Of a stretch of DNA of 40,000 nucleotides, positions 31,684-40,000 are shown one piece after another. The translations under genes were made by a program, and so were the position numbers. The stretch's first letter is position 1; each line of letters opens with the position of its first letter. Where the stretch lies: NCBI GenBank assembly GCA_902491795.1, contig CABUIX010000016.1, positions 1 to 40,000 of the forward strand, given 5' to 3'. The DNA comes from an uncultured Bacteroidales bacterium (GTDB lineage: Bacteria; Bacteroidota; Bacteroidia; Bacteroidales; UBA932). The notes under the pieces are model-generated. The model did not search any database, was not told where the DNA came from, and saw only the letters and a program-made list of their open reading frames with translations.

Positions 31684-33678
31684 ATGAAAAAACTGACAAT
31701 CTGCTTGCTGCTTGCAGTCTTTCCGATGTGGTTCACGTCATGCGTGAAACCGGACGAAGCAGCATCTTCGGTTCCTTCCATTACAATCGAAGAGCCAACG
31801 ACCGACCTCACGTCCGTCACCTTTACCGTCAAGGCGGAGAATGCATCCGACGCTGCATATCTGCTCTATGCCTCTGACGAGAGCTATGAGCCGGCAGCCG
31901 GAGACATCTTCAGCAACGGTACAAGAATTCCGGCTGACGAACCTTCAACTCAGACTGTAAATGACCTCGAGCCCAACACTTCGTATACGATAGCGGCGGT
32001 CGCCAAGAATTCTCTCGGAGAGTATTCGAAAATCGCTACGGCAACGGTTTCAACAACTCCCAGTGAAGGATTGTACTCATTCGAGGTAAGCGTATCTGAC
32101 GTGACTGACGTCACAGCCCATGTCAAGGTAACCCCCTCCGACGGAAACGCAAGCTATGTCGTTGACTGGGTTGGCGCCGGCACATACGAAGGAATGACCG
32201 GAGACGAAATATATGCCGAATACTACAGGATCTTCAACGGCACAGCAATCAATTCCGGCAAGGATCTCAAGGACGTTCTTGCCGAGAACCTCTCAACCGG
32301 AGTGTTTGACGAGACCCTCACCGAGCTTCTCCCTCTCACCGACTATGAACTGGTTGTCTTCGGAATGGATCCCGAGAAAGGTTTCCTTACCTCAGACGTG
32401 CAGCTCGTGCCCTTCAAGACTGCCGAGCAGGTTCTTACCCTTGATGTACGTGTAGAGAACATCACCGCCAAGTCAGCCGACGTCTATGTTTATCCTTCAA
32501 ATGACGAGGACACATTCATCTGGCTTTGCGAGCCTGTCAACAAGTATCCCGGAATGTCACTGGAAGAAATTGCCGAGACCTACACTGCCAACAACAAGAT
32601 GTATCTTGACATGTACATGGGCCTGTACACAGGAGCCCAGGAGTATCCCGGATACGAACTCATGCCCGGCGTAGACTATTACATCCTCGCCTACGGATAT
32701 GAGCCCGGAGTGGGAATATCCACCGATGTCGAGGGTGAATTCTTCAGCGCGCTGCCCGGCGGAGACATCGAGACCTTCTCTGCAGAAATCAACATCACCA
32801 ATACACAGGGAGAGCGCATAGACTATACCGTGGTTCCCAACGACGAGACCATCTACTACCTGCCCGGATGCATGAAGACTTCCGAGTATTCCGATGACCT
32901 TGTGAAGACCGACGTTGCCGAGTACATCAAGTCATACTGGGAGCAGAACCTCACTTACAACCCCGCCTATTCAATTGAAGAAGCCGTTGACGTGCTCTGC
33001 TACACCGGCACTGTAGAACTGTACGCCAGCCCTCTCGAGCCCGAGACTGACTACACGATTTTCGCAGTTCCTGTGAACTCAAAGGGCGAGACAGGAAGCA
33101 TTGTAATCTCAAAGCAGGCAACCACACCCGACATGGGATATTCAGACGCCAATGTGACATCCGAATACATCGGAGCATGGGATGCCAAGGTGCTCCAGGA
33201 CGCCGGATATTTTACCGACCAGGATCTCACCAACCAGTACGTCATGGCATACAGGATAACTGTCAGCCCTACCTGCGAGACCGTCAAGATCAAGGCATGG
33301 AACGGACAGACAGAACTCACTGACCAGGAACTCATCGACATAATCGAGCCTTACTGGGACCTTGTATACACAGGCGAGGATGTCGACAAGCTGAAATATG
33401 TCTACACCCTGACCCCCAACTACTGGCCGGGCGGACAGACCCTCTGCACGCTTGGATTCGATGCCGACGGAGTAAGGGCAGCAATGGGCAGGACCTATGT
33501 TGACGTGTTCTGGGAAGATGCACTTCTTCCTCTCGAAGATTGGGAGGCACTGCAGAGTGGTGGCAGCGAATCAACCACCGCGCTTTCCGCAATCGCTCCC
33601 GACAACAAGGTTTCAGAAACCAGGGCCGCCACAGGGATGCAGAAAGTCATGCTTTCCCCGAAAAATTCAGCCAAGTAG
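31684..33678 (+). CDS. Surface lipoprotein with tandem Fn3/Ig-like repeats
   Basis: 664 aa. Type II signal peptide with lipobox FTSC (Cys20). The rest is extracytoplasmic and contains about four Ig/Fn3-like repeats of roughly 100-120 residues. Each ends in a matching strand pair: LEPNTSYTIAAVAKNSLG (about 105), LLPLTDYELVVFGMDPEKG (about 220), LMPGVDYYILAYGYEPGVG (about 333) and LEPETDYTIFAVPVNSKG (about 456). Repeats two and three also carry an acidic, Tyr-rich insert (GMTGDEIYAEYYRIF; GMSLEEIAETYTANNKMYLDMY). The protein is acidic and has no catalytic motif. Such lipoproteins are usual on Bacteroidales surfaces and often bind glycans or other proteins; the ligand is unknown. It is followed after 20 bases by a BACON-domain lipoprotein and both share one transcript. 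Confidence 0.82.
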   Translation: MKKLTICLLLAVFPMWFTSCVKPDEAASSVPSITIEEPTTDLTSVTFTVKAENASDAAYLLYASDESYEPAAGDIFSNGTRIPADEPSTQTVNDLEPNTSYTIAAVAKNSLGEYSKIATATVSTTPSEGLYSFEVSVSDVTDVTAHVKVTPSDGNASYVVDWVGAGTYEGMTGDEIYAEYYRIFNGTAINSGKDLKDVLAENLSTGVFDETLTELLPLTDYELVVFGMDPEKGFLTSDVQLVPFKTAEQVLTLDVRVENITAKSADVYVYPSNDEDTFIWLCEPVNKYPGMSLEEIAETYTANNKMYLDMYMGLYTGAQEYPGYELMPGVDYYILAYGYEPGVGISTDVEGEFFSALPGGDIETFSAEINITNTQGERIDYTVVPNDETIYYLPGCMKTSEYSDDLVKTDVAEYIKSYWEQNLTYNPAYSIEEAVDVLCYTGTVELYASPLEPETDYTIFAVPVNSKGETGSIVISKQATTPDMGYSDANVTSEYIGAWDAKVLQDAGYFTDQDLTNQYVMAYRITVSPTCETVKIKAWNGQTELTDQELIDIIEPYWDLVYTGEDVDKLKYVYTLTPNYWPGGQTLCTLGFDADGVRAAMGRTYVDVFWEDALLPLEDWEALQSGGSESTTALSAIAPDNKVSETRAATGMQKVMLSPKNSAK

Positions 33679-33698
33679 AACCATAAAATCGAATAAAT

Positions 33699-34736
33699 AT
33701 GAAAAGCCATAAATTGCTTGTAGGCGCATTGTCAGCAGCTGCCGCAGCCGCTTTCATGTTCACCTTCACTTCGTGCCAGAAAAGCAGCATAGAGTCAAAA
33801 CTGATCATGGACCAGGAGACTCTGGAGCTCGATGAGGAGGGCGGCACAGCCAAGCTTACATATACCCTGCTCAATGCCGGGGAGAATCCTGAAATCTCTG
33901 TCGAGGGCCTTCCCGAATGGATAACCGACCCCGTAACCTCAGTAAGCGGAGAAGTCACGCTCACTGTTGCCTCAAATTCCGGTGATGCCCGCGAGGCCGT
34001 GCTGACGCTGGTATGCGGAACACTTTCAGGAGAATTCACCGTAAGGCAAAGTGCATTCAGAACTTATCCGACGGCTGAAGAAATTGCCGGAAAGGTCTTC
34101 AATGCCACATGGTGCCAGTTCTTCGCGGACGAGACCTACATGTTCAAATACGACAACAGCCAGAACTGGGTCATGACAGATGACAACGGCGAATTCGTAT
34201 ACCTGACGGCTGGCGAATGGGCACAGGATCTTGTCGACAGGTACAATGCCGATCATCCCGACGCTCCCGAGACCGTTGAAGCGGCTCTGGGCTTCGACTT
34301 CACCGACACATCTGCCGGAGCAGAGAATTACCTCTACATCAAGACCTCCATGGACAATGTCGCAGAATGCTGGTCCGGTTCAAGGACCCCTTATGGAGAT
34401 GTTGCAGGAAAAGATTTCGGCGGTGAGTACACCTACGACGAGGCCACAGGCAAAATGACAATTGTCAGCACCGCAAACACCACTTACACCTGCAACGTGA
34501 CAATCCAGTTCACCAGATTGTCTGACGGGAACCTCGAATTCCAGGTTCTGAGCTACGACAACTACACGTGGACAAGCGACGGAAGCACGATTGAAGGCCA
34601 TCCTTACCAGCCTTGGCAGAATGTTTTCGGCGGCGACGCGTTCTCATTCATGCTTGCCGACTATGACGACGCATCCATTGCATGGTGCCCCTGCGGCAAG
34701 CTTGTTTACACCTGCTACGTGCGTGAAAACGTATAG
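33699..34736 (+). CDS. Lipoprotein with BACON domain
   Basis: 345 aa. Signal peptide with lipobox FTSC, anchored at Cys26. Residues about 34-113 (LDEEGGTAKLTYTLLNAGEN ... LPEWITDPVT ... EAVLTLVCGTLSGEFTVRQSA) form a BACON domain, a Bacteroidota-specific Ig-like fold linked to carbohydrate or mucin contact. The C-terminal part (about 120-345) is rich in Tyr, Trp, Asp and Thr, is predicted to be beta-rich, and is not a family I recognise; it may be a lipocalin-like or adhesin domain. The gene follows the Fn3-like lipoprotein after 20 bases and is closed by an intrinsic terminator, so the two form a complete operon for cell-surface proteins. Confidence 0.83.
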   Translation: MKSHKLLVGALSAAAAAAFMFTFTSCQKSSIESKLIMDQETLELDEEGGTAKLTYTLLNAGENPEISVEGLPEWITDPVTSVSGEVTLTVASNSGDAREAVLTLVCGTLSGEFTVRQSAFRTYPTAEEIAGKVFNATWCQFFADETYMFKYDNSQNWVMTDDNGEFVYLTAGEWAQDLVDRYNADHPDAPETVEAALGFDFTDTSAGAENYLYIKTSMDNVAECWSGSRTPYGDVAGKDFGGEYTYDEATGKMTIVSTANTTYTCNVTIQFTRLSDGNLEFQVLSYDNYTWTSDGSTIEGHPYQPWQNVFGGDAFSFMLADYDDASIAWCPCGKLVYTCYVRENV

Positions 34737-34780
34737 TCGCGTATCCTGTCAGGAATACAATTGCCTGGCATGACAAGAAA

Positions 34781-34818
34781 AAAAAGGCAGCCCGAAAATT
34801 TTCGGACCGCCTTTTTTC
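34781..34818 (+). terminator. Intrinsic terminator after the BACON lipoprotein gene
   Basis: An imperfect stem (GGC..CCGAAAA / TTTTCGG..GCC, two internal mismatches) is flanked by A8 on the left and followed by a run of six or seven T. The A-run on the left also makes it usable on the minus strand. Confidence 0.75.
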
Positions 34819-34838
34819 TTTGACTTTCACAATTGCAA

Positions 34839-34868
34839 TTTGATTGCATTGAAATAATTCTATATTTG
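34839..34868 (+). promoter_or_regulatory. Promoter of the metal-efflux operon
   Basis: TTTG (34839-34842), an 18-base spacer and TATATTTG (34861-34868) match the Bacteroidota consensus. The ATG of the first gene is only 6 bases beyond the -7 element, so its mRNA would be nearly leaderless. Confidence 0.68.
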
Positions 34869-34874
34869 TGCTGT

Positions 34875-35231
34875 ATGGTCAACCGGAAATTCATATCTGC
34901 CGCATGCATGCTGGCATTTGCAGTCGTGCTTCTGCACTCTGCAATTCCTCACAGCCACCAATGCGTCATCCGCGAAAACCATATCCATCATCTCTACAAC
35001 TGCGGACAGCTGAACACCTATCTTCAGAGTTCAGACCACAGTACCGTTCATGTTCTTTTTGCAGCCGCCGCAACTGCTGGAGGCATTCAGTCTCTTCCGG
35101 AGCGCCCTGGAGAGTCCGAGCCGATATCTTTCGATTACGGATGCCGTTTCAGGTCTAAGCCCGCATCATTCCTGCGGCTGCTCACACTTCGAGGGCCTCC
35201 GCAGCATTCAGGACTCAAGCAGCGGTCATGA
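34875..35231 (+). CDS. Small exported His/Cys-containing protein heading the efflux operon
   Basis: 118 aa. N-terminal signal sequence or membrane anchor (FISAACMLAFAVVLLHSA, residues 5-22), then a His/Cys-rich segment (HSHQCVIRENHIHHLYNCG) likely to bind a metal. The C-terminus is basic and ends in LRGPPQHSGLKQRS. I do not recognise a defined domain, but small periplasmic His-rich proteins are often found just before RND metal-efflux genes in Bacteroidota. It is followed after about 80 bases by the adaptor. The start at 34875 is the first that includes the whole signal segment; the open frame begins earlier, at 34833, but that lies upstream of the promoter. A later ATG at codon 12 is the alternative. 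Confidence 0.62.
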   Translation: MVNRKFISAACMLAFAVVLLHSAIPHSHQCVIRENHIHHLYNCGQLNTYLQSSDHSTVHVLFAAAATAGGIQSLPERPGESEPISFDYGCRFRSKPASFLRLLTLRGPPQHSGLKQRS

Positions 35232-35314
35232 ACCGCACCGGCTGTCCGTCTTTGCGGACGGCAATTTTCCTGTGTAAGTCAACATCAACCGAAACCAACG
35301 TCACCAGACGCAAA

Positions 35315-36466
35315 ATGAAAAAGACACATTATATACTGGCGGCAATTTGCCTGCTGGCCGCTGCCGCCTGCCACAACCATACTGAAGAACACGAACACGA
35401 GACGGAGGAGGCTGCGGAGAACCATGCCCATGAAGAGGCATCAAGCGGAGAAATAGTCATGTCTGCTGAAAGGGCAAAGGAAGCCGGAGTCGAGGTGCAG
35501 ACTGTCCTTCCTGGCAAATTCAGCACCGCCATCAGGACCTCAGGCGTGCTCTCCCCCGCCGGCAACGGAGCCGCAACCGTCACTTCGCGAACGGCAGGAA
35601 TACTTTCTTGGAACGGCGCCACCCCGGTACCGGGACAAGCAGTTTCTGAATCTGAAGTGATCGCCACTGTATCCGCAGGAGGAATGGGCGAAGGCGATGC
35701 CGTCACAAAGGCGGCAATAGCCTACGAAGCAGCCAAAACCGAATACGAAAGGGCAAAATCCCTGCTGGAGGACAAGATAATCTCGCAGAGGGAATTCACG
35801 GCCATCGAAGCCAACTACAAGACGGCACTCAACGCATGGCAAGGTTCCTCCTCCGGGGAGAACATGAACGGTGTCGGGGTTGTTTCGCCGATGGGAGGCA
35901 ACATTGTCTCCGTGCTCAAGTCAGAAGGCGACTATGTGGCCGCCGGAGAGGCAATCGCAACGGTATCGGACAATTCCCGCCTAAGGCTGACGGCGGATCT
36001 TCCCGAAAAATATGCTTCCATGCGCAATTCCGTCTCCGGAGTCAATTTCAGAGTTGGCAGCGATGAAGGAACAGTCAGCCTCCCCGGAAGCGAAGCCCGC
36101 CCGGTAGCAGTCGGAAGTTCACTGACAGCTGCATCATCCTACATCCCTGTCACTTTCGAATTCGCAAACCGCAACGGATTCCTTCCGGGCACATACGCCG
36201 AAGTCTGGCTGCTCTCGGACAGCAGCGACAATGTAATATCTGTTCCGGAGTCTGCGCTCACAGAGGAGCAGGGAGAATTCTTCGTCTATGTCAGGCTTGA
36301 CGAGGAATGCTACCGCAAGGTGCCCGTCACCGTCGGAGGCCGCAACGGAGTCAGCGTGGAGATTTTGTCAGGCCTCAAGGGAGGTGAAGATGTCGTGGTC
36401 AAGGGAGCATATCAGGTCAGGCTCTCCTCCGCATCGGTAATTCCCGGCCACACCCACAACCATTAG
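35315..36466 (+). CDS. RND efflux adaptor (membrane fusion) lipoprotein, CzcB/CusB type
   Basis: 383 aa from the ATG at 35315 (MKKTHYILAAICLLAAAAC); an in-frame start at 35228 would add a non-signal extension. Lipobox AAAC with Cys19 anchors it. Directly after comes a His/Glu-rich stretch (HNHTEEHEHETEEAAENHAH), and the protein ends GHTHNH, both likely metal-binding. The core shows the HlyD order: lipoyl-like half (GILSWNGATPVPGQAVSES), alpha-hairpin (AKTEYERAKSLLEDKIISQREF, about 143-165), second lipoyl half (VVSPMGGNIVSVLKSEGDYV), beta-barrel, and membrane-proximal domain. It links the inner-membrane pump to the outer-membrane channel. The metal is not readable; His-rich termini suit Zn, Co, Ni or Cu. 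Confidence 0.9.
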   Translation: MKKTHYILAAICLLAAAACHNHTEEHEHETEEAAENHAHEEASSGEIVMSAERAKEAGVEVQTVLPGKFSTAIRTSGVLSPAGNGAATVTSRTAGILSWNGATPVPGQAVSESEVIATVSAGGMGEGDAVTKAAIAYEAAKTEYERAKSLLEDKIISQREFTAIEANYKTALNAWQGSSSGENMNGVGVVSPMGGNIVSVLKSEGDYVAAGEAIATVSDNSRLRLTADLPEKYASMRNSVSGVNFRVGSDEGTVSLPGSEARPVAVGSSLTAASSYIPVTFEFANRNGFLPGTYAEVWLLSDSSDNVISVPESALTEEQGEFFVYVRLDEECYRKVPVTVGGRNGVSVEILSGLKGGEDVVVKGAYQVRLSSASVIPGHTHNH

Positions 36467-36475
36467 CATTCAGCC

Positions 36476-39400
36476 ATGCTCAACAAGATAATCGAGTTTG
36501 CGCTGCACAACAGGCTTTTCATACTGCTTGCAGCAGTGCTGCTGATTGCCGGAGGCATCTACGTCTCCGAGACCATGGAGGTCGACGTGTTCCCTGACCT
36601 GAACGCCCCCACCGTGGTGATAATGACCGAGGCACAGGGAATGGCCCCCGAAGAGGTTGAAAAAACCGTGACATTCCCAATCGAAACAGCCGTGAACGGG
36701 GCAACTGACGTGCGTCGCGTGCGCTCTTCATCAACAACAGGGTTCTCTGTGGTCTGGGTCGAGTTCGACTGGGGCACGGACATATACCGTGACCGTCAGA
36801 TTGTCTCCGAAAAACTTGCCACCCTGGGCGACCAGCTTCCGTCGAACGTCGGCACCCCTACCCTGGGCCCGCAGTCCTCCATTCTCGGTGAAGTATTGAT
36901 AATCGGGCTGACGGCCGACGGAGAGACATCGCTCGAGGAACTGCGCACCATTGCCGACTGGACCATCAGGCCGCAGCTTCTCTCTGTCGGAGGAGTTGCA
37001 CAGGTGGCCGTACTCGGCGGCGACATCAAGGAATACCAGATTCTGCTCGACATGGACAGGATGCGCCGCTTCGGCGTCAGCGTCGATGAAGTGCTGGCGG
37101 CCACGCAGGACATGAACCGCAACGCGTCCGGTGGAGTGCTTTATGAATATTCCAACGAGTACATTATCCGCGGCATGTCATCGACCACCTCCGTTGACGA
37201 CATTGCGGTCGCGGTGGTAAAGATTGCTGACGACGGAAGGCCGATCACACTGAGAGACATTGCCGAAGTGCGTACCGGCCCTAAGGAACCGCGCACCGGC
37301 ACCGCTTCCATCGAAGGGAAACCTGGAGTGCTTCTGACAGTGACCAAACAGCCCAAAGTCTCGACAAACGACCTGACGGAGGCGCTTGACGCAAAGATGG
37401 CGGATATCGCAAGGACACTGCCGGAGGACATCAGCATAAAGACGGACATCTTCCGTCAGAGCAACTTCATAGATGCCTCAATAGGCAATATCCGGAAGTC
37501 TCTGGTCGAAGGGGCCCTGTTCGTGATCCTGGTGCTGTTCCTCTTCCTGATGAATGTGAGGACCACCGTGATATCTCTCGTCACAATCCCGCTTTCGCTG
37601 CTCATCACCATCATCGTGCTGAGGATTACCGGCCTGAGCATCAACACCATGAGCATAGGCGGCATGGCAATCGCCATCGGCTCACTGGTCGACGATGCCA
37701 TAGTGGACGTGGACAATGTGTTCAAGAGGCTACGCGAGAATCATCTGAAGCCCGAAGGACAAAGGCGCAGGGTCCTCGATGTGGTGTTCGATGCCTCAAA
37801 GGAGGTGAGACTGCCCATCCTGAACTCCACCTTCATAATCGTGGTGAGCTTCATCCCCATCTTCTTCCTTTCAGGAATCGAAGGCAGGATGCTGATTCCG
37901 CTTGGAGTTGCATTCATTGTCTCGCTCTTTGCTTCCACGCTTGTCGCCCTGACCCTGACTCCCGTACTCTGCAGTTTCCTTCTCAAGAACACCGGTGCCA
38001 CCAAGAGTACCAGCAAGGAATCACCGGTCACCAGATGGCTCAAAAATGTTTACGGCAAAGCCCTGGCAGGGGCCTTGCATCATCGCAAGGCAGTGCTTGG
38101 AGTCTCTGCGGCAGCTCTGGTCGCCGCCATTGTGATGGCGCTTGGATTCGGTTCAAGTTTCCTTCCGCCGTTCAATGAAGGGTCGTTCACGATCAATGTA
38201 AGTACCCTGCCCGGAGTTTCACTCGAGGAGAGTGACGCAATTGGGCGCAAGGCTGAGGAACTGATACTTTCGGTACCGGAAATCAAGACCGTGGCACGCA
38301 AGACAGGACGCGCTGAACTTGACGAACATGCACTTGGCGTCAACACTTCCGAAATGGAGGCTCCGTTTGAATTCGGAGGCAGGCCGAAGAGCGAGATAAT
38401 TGCGGAACTCAGGCATAAGCTGGGAACTCTTCCGGGCGTCAACGTGGAAATCGGACAGCCGATATCCCACCGTATCGATGCCATGCTCTCCGGGACCCAG
38501 GCAGCGATTGCGGTCAAGATCTTCGGTGACGACCTCAATACCCTGTTCAGCATCGGCAGCCAGATAAAGTCCGCGGTGAGCGGAATCGAAGGACTGGCCG
38601 ACGTGAATCTGGAGCAGCAGATTGAGCGTCCTGAACTCGCGATAGTGCCGCGGCGCGAGATGCTCGCAAGATACGGCGTCACGATGTCCGAATTTGTCGA
38701 ATATGTTGAAGTCTGCCTCGGAGGGCGCCCGGTTTCTCAGGTTTATGAAGGCGGAAGAGTGTTTGACCTGACGGTCAAGGCATCCGGAGACTGGCGCGAC
38801 CGCATTGAGACAATCAAGGACATGACAATAGACACACCCGAGGGAAAGGTTCCGCTTGACCGCGTGGCCGAGATCAGATCTGCATCTGGACCTAATACCA
38901 TAAACCGGGAAAACGCGCAGCGCAAGGTTGTGGTTTCCGCCAACATTACCGGAGGAGACCTGCAGGGTGCGGTTGACGCGATGCAGGCGGCCATTGCACA
39001 AAAGGTTGTGCTCCCGGAAGGATACCACATAGAGTTCGGCGGACAGTTCGAAAGTGCTCAGAGCGCATCCAGGACATTGTCGATATTGACGGTGTTCGCG
39101 ATCATTGTGATCTTCCTGCTTCTGTACAACCAGTTCAGAAGCTTCAAGCAGTCTGCCATCGTGCTTATTGACCTGCCGCTCGCGCTTATCGGCGGAGTGC
39201 TGATGGTGTTCTTCAGCGACAGGATACTCTCGATTCCTGTAATCATCGGCTTCATTTCGCTGTTTGGAATCGCAACCCGCAACGGAATGCTGCTGATAGA
39301 CCGCTACAATGATCTGCGCCAACACGGACTGAGCGTCGGGGATGCAGTGATGACAGGTTCTCTCGACAGGCTGAACCCGATACTCATGACAGCCCTGACC

Positions 39401-39571
39401 TCAGCACTGGCCCTGATTCCGCTGGCTCTCGGAGGCGAGCTCCCCGGCAACGAGATACAGAGCCCGATGGCCAAGGTCATACTCGGAGGTCTTCTGAGCT
39501 CAACTTTGCTCAATGCCTTCGTGATCCCTATAGTCTACGACATTTTCAGCGAAAAGGAGGAAAAGAAATGA
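36476..39571 (+). CDS. RND heavy-metal efflux pump, CzcA/CusA family
   Basis: 1031 aa inner-membrane proton/metal antiporter. Starts MLNKIIEFALHNRLFILLAA (TM1) with the family block DVFPDLNAPTVVIMTEAQGM just after. Twelve TM segments are expected, with two large periplasmic loops (about 35-335 and 560-870). TM4 carries IAIGSLVDDAIVDVDN near 398-413, where the proton-relay acids lie. The block PFNEGSFTINVSTLPGVSLEES near 570 and GFISLFGIATRNGMLLIDR near 925 are typical for heavy-metal RND members. The consecutive Asp-Asp in TM4 recalls the drug-type pumps as well, so metal preference is uncertain. Its stop overlaps the next gene by 4 bases; the adaptor ends 9 bases before it. Confidence 0.93.
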   Translation: MLNKIIEFALHNRLFILLAAVLLIAGGIYVSETMEVDVFPDLNAPTVVIMTEAQGMAPEEVEKTVTFPIETAVNGATDVRRVRSSSTTGFSVVWVEFDWGTDIYRDRQIVSEKLATLGDQLPSNVGTPTLGPQSSILGEVLIIGLTADGETSLEELRTIADWTIRPQLLSVGGVAQVAVLGGDIKEYQILLDMDRMRRFGVSVDEVLAATQDMNRNASGGVLYEYSNEYIIRGMSSTTSVDDIAVAVVKIADDGRPITLRDIAEVRTGPKEPRTGTASIEGKPGVLLTVTKQPKVSTNDLTEALDAKMADIARTLPEDISIKTDIFRQSNFIDASIGNIRKSLVEGALFVILVLFLFLMNVRTTVISLVTIPLSLLITIIVLRITGLSINTMSIGGMAIAIGSLVDDAIVDVDNVFKRLRENHLKPEGQRRRVLDVVFDASKEVRLPILNSTFIIVVSFIPIFFLSGIEGRMLIPLGVAFIVSLFASTLVALTLTPVLCSFLLKNTGATKSTSKESPVTRWLKNVYGKALAGALHHRKAVLGVSAAALVAAIVMALGFGSSFLPPFNEGSFTINVSTLPGVSLEESDAIGRKAEELILSVPEIKTVARKTGRAELDEHALGVNTSEMEAPFEFGGRPKSEIIAELRHKLGTLPGVNVEIGQPISHRIDAMLSGTQAAIAVKIFGDDLNTLFSIGSQIKSAVSGIEGLADVNLEQQIERPELAIVPRREMLARYGVTMSEFVEYVEVCLGGRPVSQVYEGGRVFDLTVKASGDWRDRIETIKDMTIDTPEGKVPLDRVAEIRSASGPNTINRENAQRKVVVSANITGGDLQGAVDAMQAAIAQKVVLPEGYHIEFGGQFESAQSASRTLSILTVFAIIVIFLLLYNQFRSFKQSAIVLIDLPLALIGGVLMVFFSDRILSIPVIIGFISLFGIATRNGMLLIDRYNDLRQHGLSVGDAVMTGSLDRLNPILMTALTSALALIPLALGGELPGNEIQSPMAKVILGGLLSSTLLNAFVIPIVYDIFSEKEEKK

Positions 39572-40000
39572 AAAGAATATTGGCACTCATGACGGCAGCG
39601 CTCGCATGCACTGTTGCAGGAGCACAAAATATCGATGCGATACTTGAACAGATTTCCACCAACAACCTTACACTCAAGGCAATGCAGCAGCAGGTGGAGG
39701 CGCAGGGCGATGCCAATCTCGCTGAATCGTCGCTTGAAGGTCCTGAAATCGAATTCGGATATCTGTTCGGTGAGGACGGACGGCGAAGGCACGACCTGGG
39801 CATCAGCCAAAGCTTCGACTTTGGAGCAATCACCGGCGCAAGAAGGCAGACGGCGCTCAGGCAGAACGAGCTGTTGGCCATGGAATACCGCGCCAGCAGA
39901 AGGGACATTCTGACTTCCGCCCGAAAGCTCGTGTACAGGATCGTGAACAGCAACGCACTCATTGCTGAATACAGCAGCAGGGTCGAGAACGCCCGCGCTC
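39568..40000 (+). CDS. Outer-membrane efflux protein (TolC/CzcC family), N-terminal part, runs off the right edge
   Basis: 144 codons are visible. It starts with a Sec signal peptide (MKRILALMTAALACTVAGAQ, cleavage after GA) and continues NIDAILEQISTNNLTLKAMQ, the opening helix of outer-membrane efflux proteins, with long amphipathic, Gln/Ala-rich helices afterwards (RRQTALRQNELLAMEYRASR). The ATG overlaps the pump stop (ATGA) and is preceded by AGGAGG. It would form the exit duct of the tripartite pump. The order adaptor-pump-channel differs from the more common czcCBA order. The C-terminal half lies outside the window. Confidence 0.88.
   Translation, partial: MKRILALMTAALACTVAGAQNIDAILEQISTNNLTLKAMQQQVEAQGDANLAESSLEGPEIEFGYLFGEDGRRRHDLGISQSFDFGAITGARRQTALRQNELLAMEYRASRRDILTSARKLVYRIVNSNALIAEYSSRVENARA

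Overview
The window looks like chromosomal DNA of a Bacteroidota member, most likely a moderately GC-rich Bacteroidales. The evidence is a type III glutamine synthetase, lipoproteins with BACON-like and Fn3-like folds, and many start sites preceded by the Bacteroidota promoter pattern TTTG-N18-21-TAnnTTTG. I cannot name a genus from sequence alone. No rRNA, tRNA, CRISPR array or intact insertion sequence was seen.

Layout. 1-960 (-) is the N-terminal part of a type I restriction enzyme HsdR in AT-rich DNA, divergent from thiD (+). 2065-10299 (-) is one nitrogen-assimilation operon, glnN-gltB-gltD, preceded by a 22-codon glutamine-rich leader peptide, a stop-codon-linked antiterminator and an intrinsic terminator. 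This has the architecture of a transcription attenuator. nadE (+) is divergent from it and ends tail-to-tail with lysC-lysA (-). Next on the minus strand is aminotransferase-metX-acetyltransferase, divergent from thrA (+). A DUF4143 ATPase in AT-rich DNA separates thrA from asd, which is followed by a small BamE-like lipoprotein.

23.2-25.6 kb is accessory in character: a multiply frameshifted relic of a DNA methylase gene, a DNA-binding-type AAA ATPase and a small membrane protein, all in AT-rich DNA. Then come an exported amidohydrolase plus ABM-domain lipoprotein pair, a PEP/pyruvate-binding protein gene broken by one frameshift, and gdhA. Two secreted lipoproteins (Fn3-like and BACON) end at a terminator. 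The window closes with an RND metal-efflux operon (His-rich periplasmic protein, adaptor, CzcA/CusA-type pump, TolC-type protein) that runs off the right edge.

Functionally, glnN, gltBD and gdhA make glutamine and glutamate; nadE uses glutamine; lysC, asd, thrA, metX and lysA form most of the aspartate-family route to lysine, threonine and methionine. The observation most worth following is the glutamine-codon leader in front of glnN-gltBD: it would couple transcription of glutamine synthetase to charging of tRNA-Gln.
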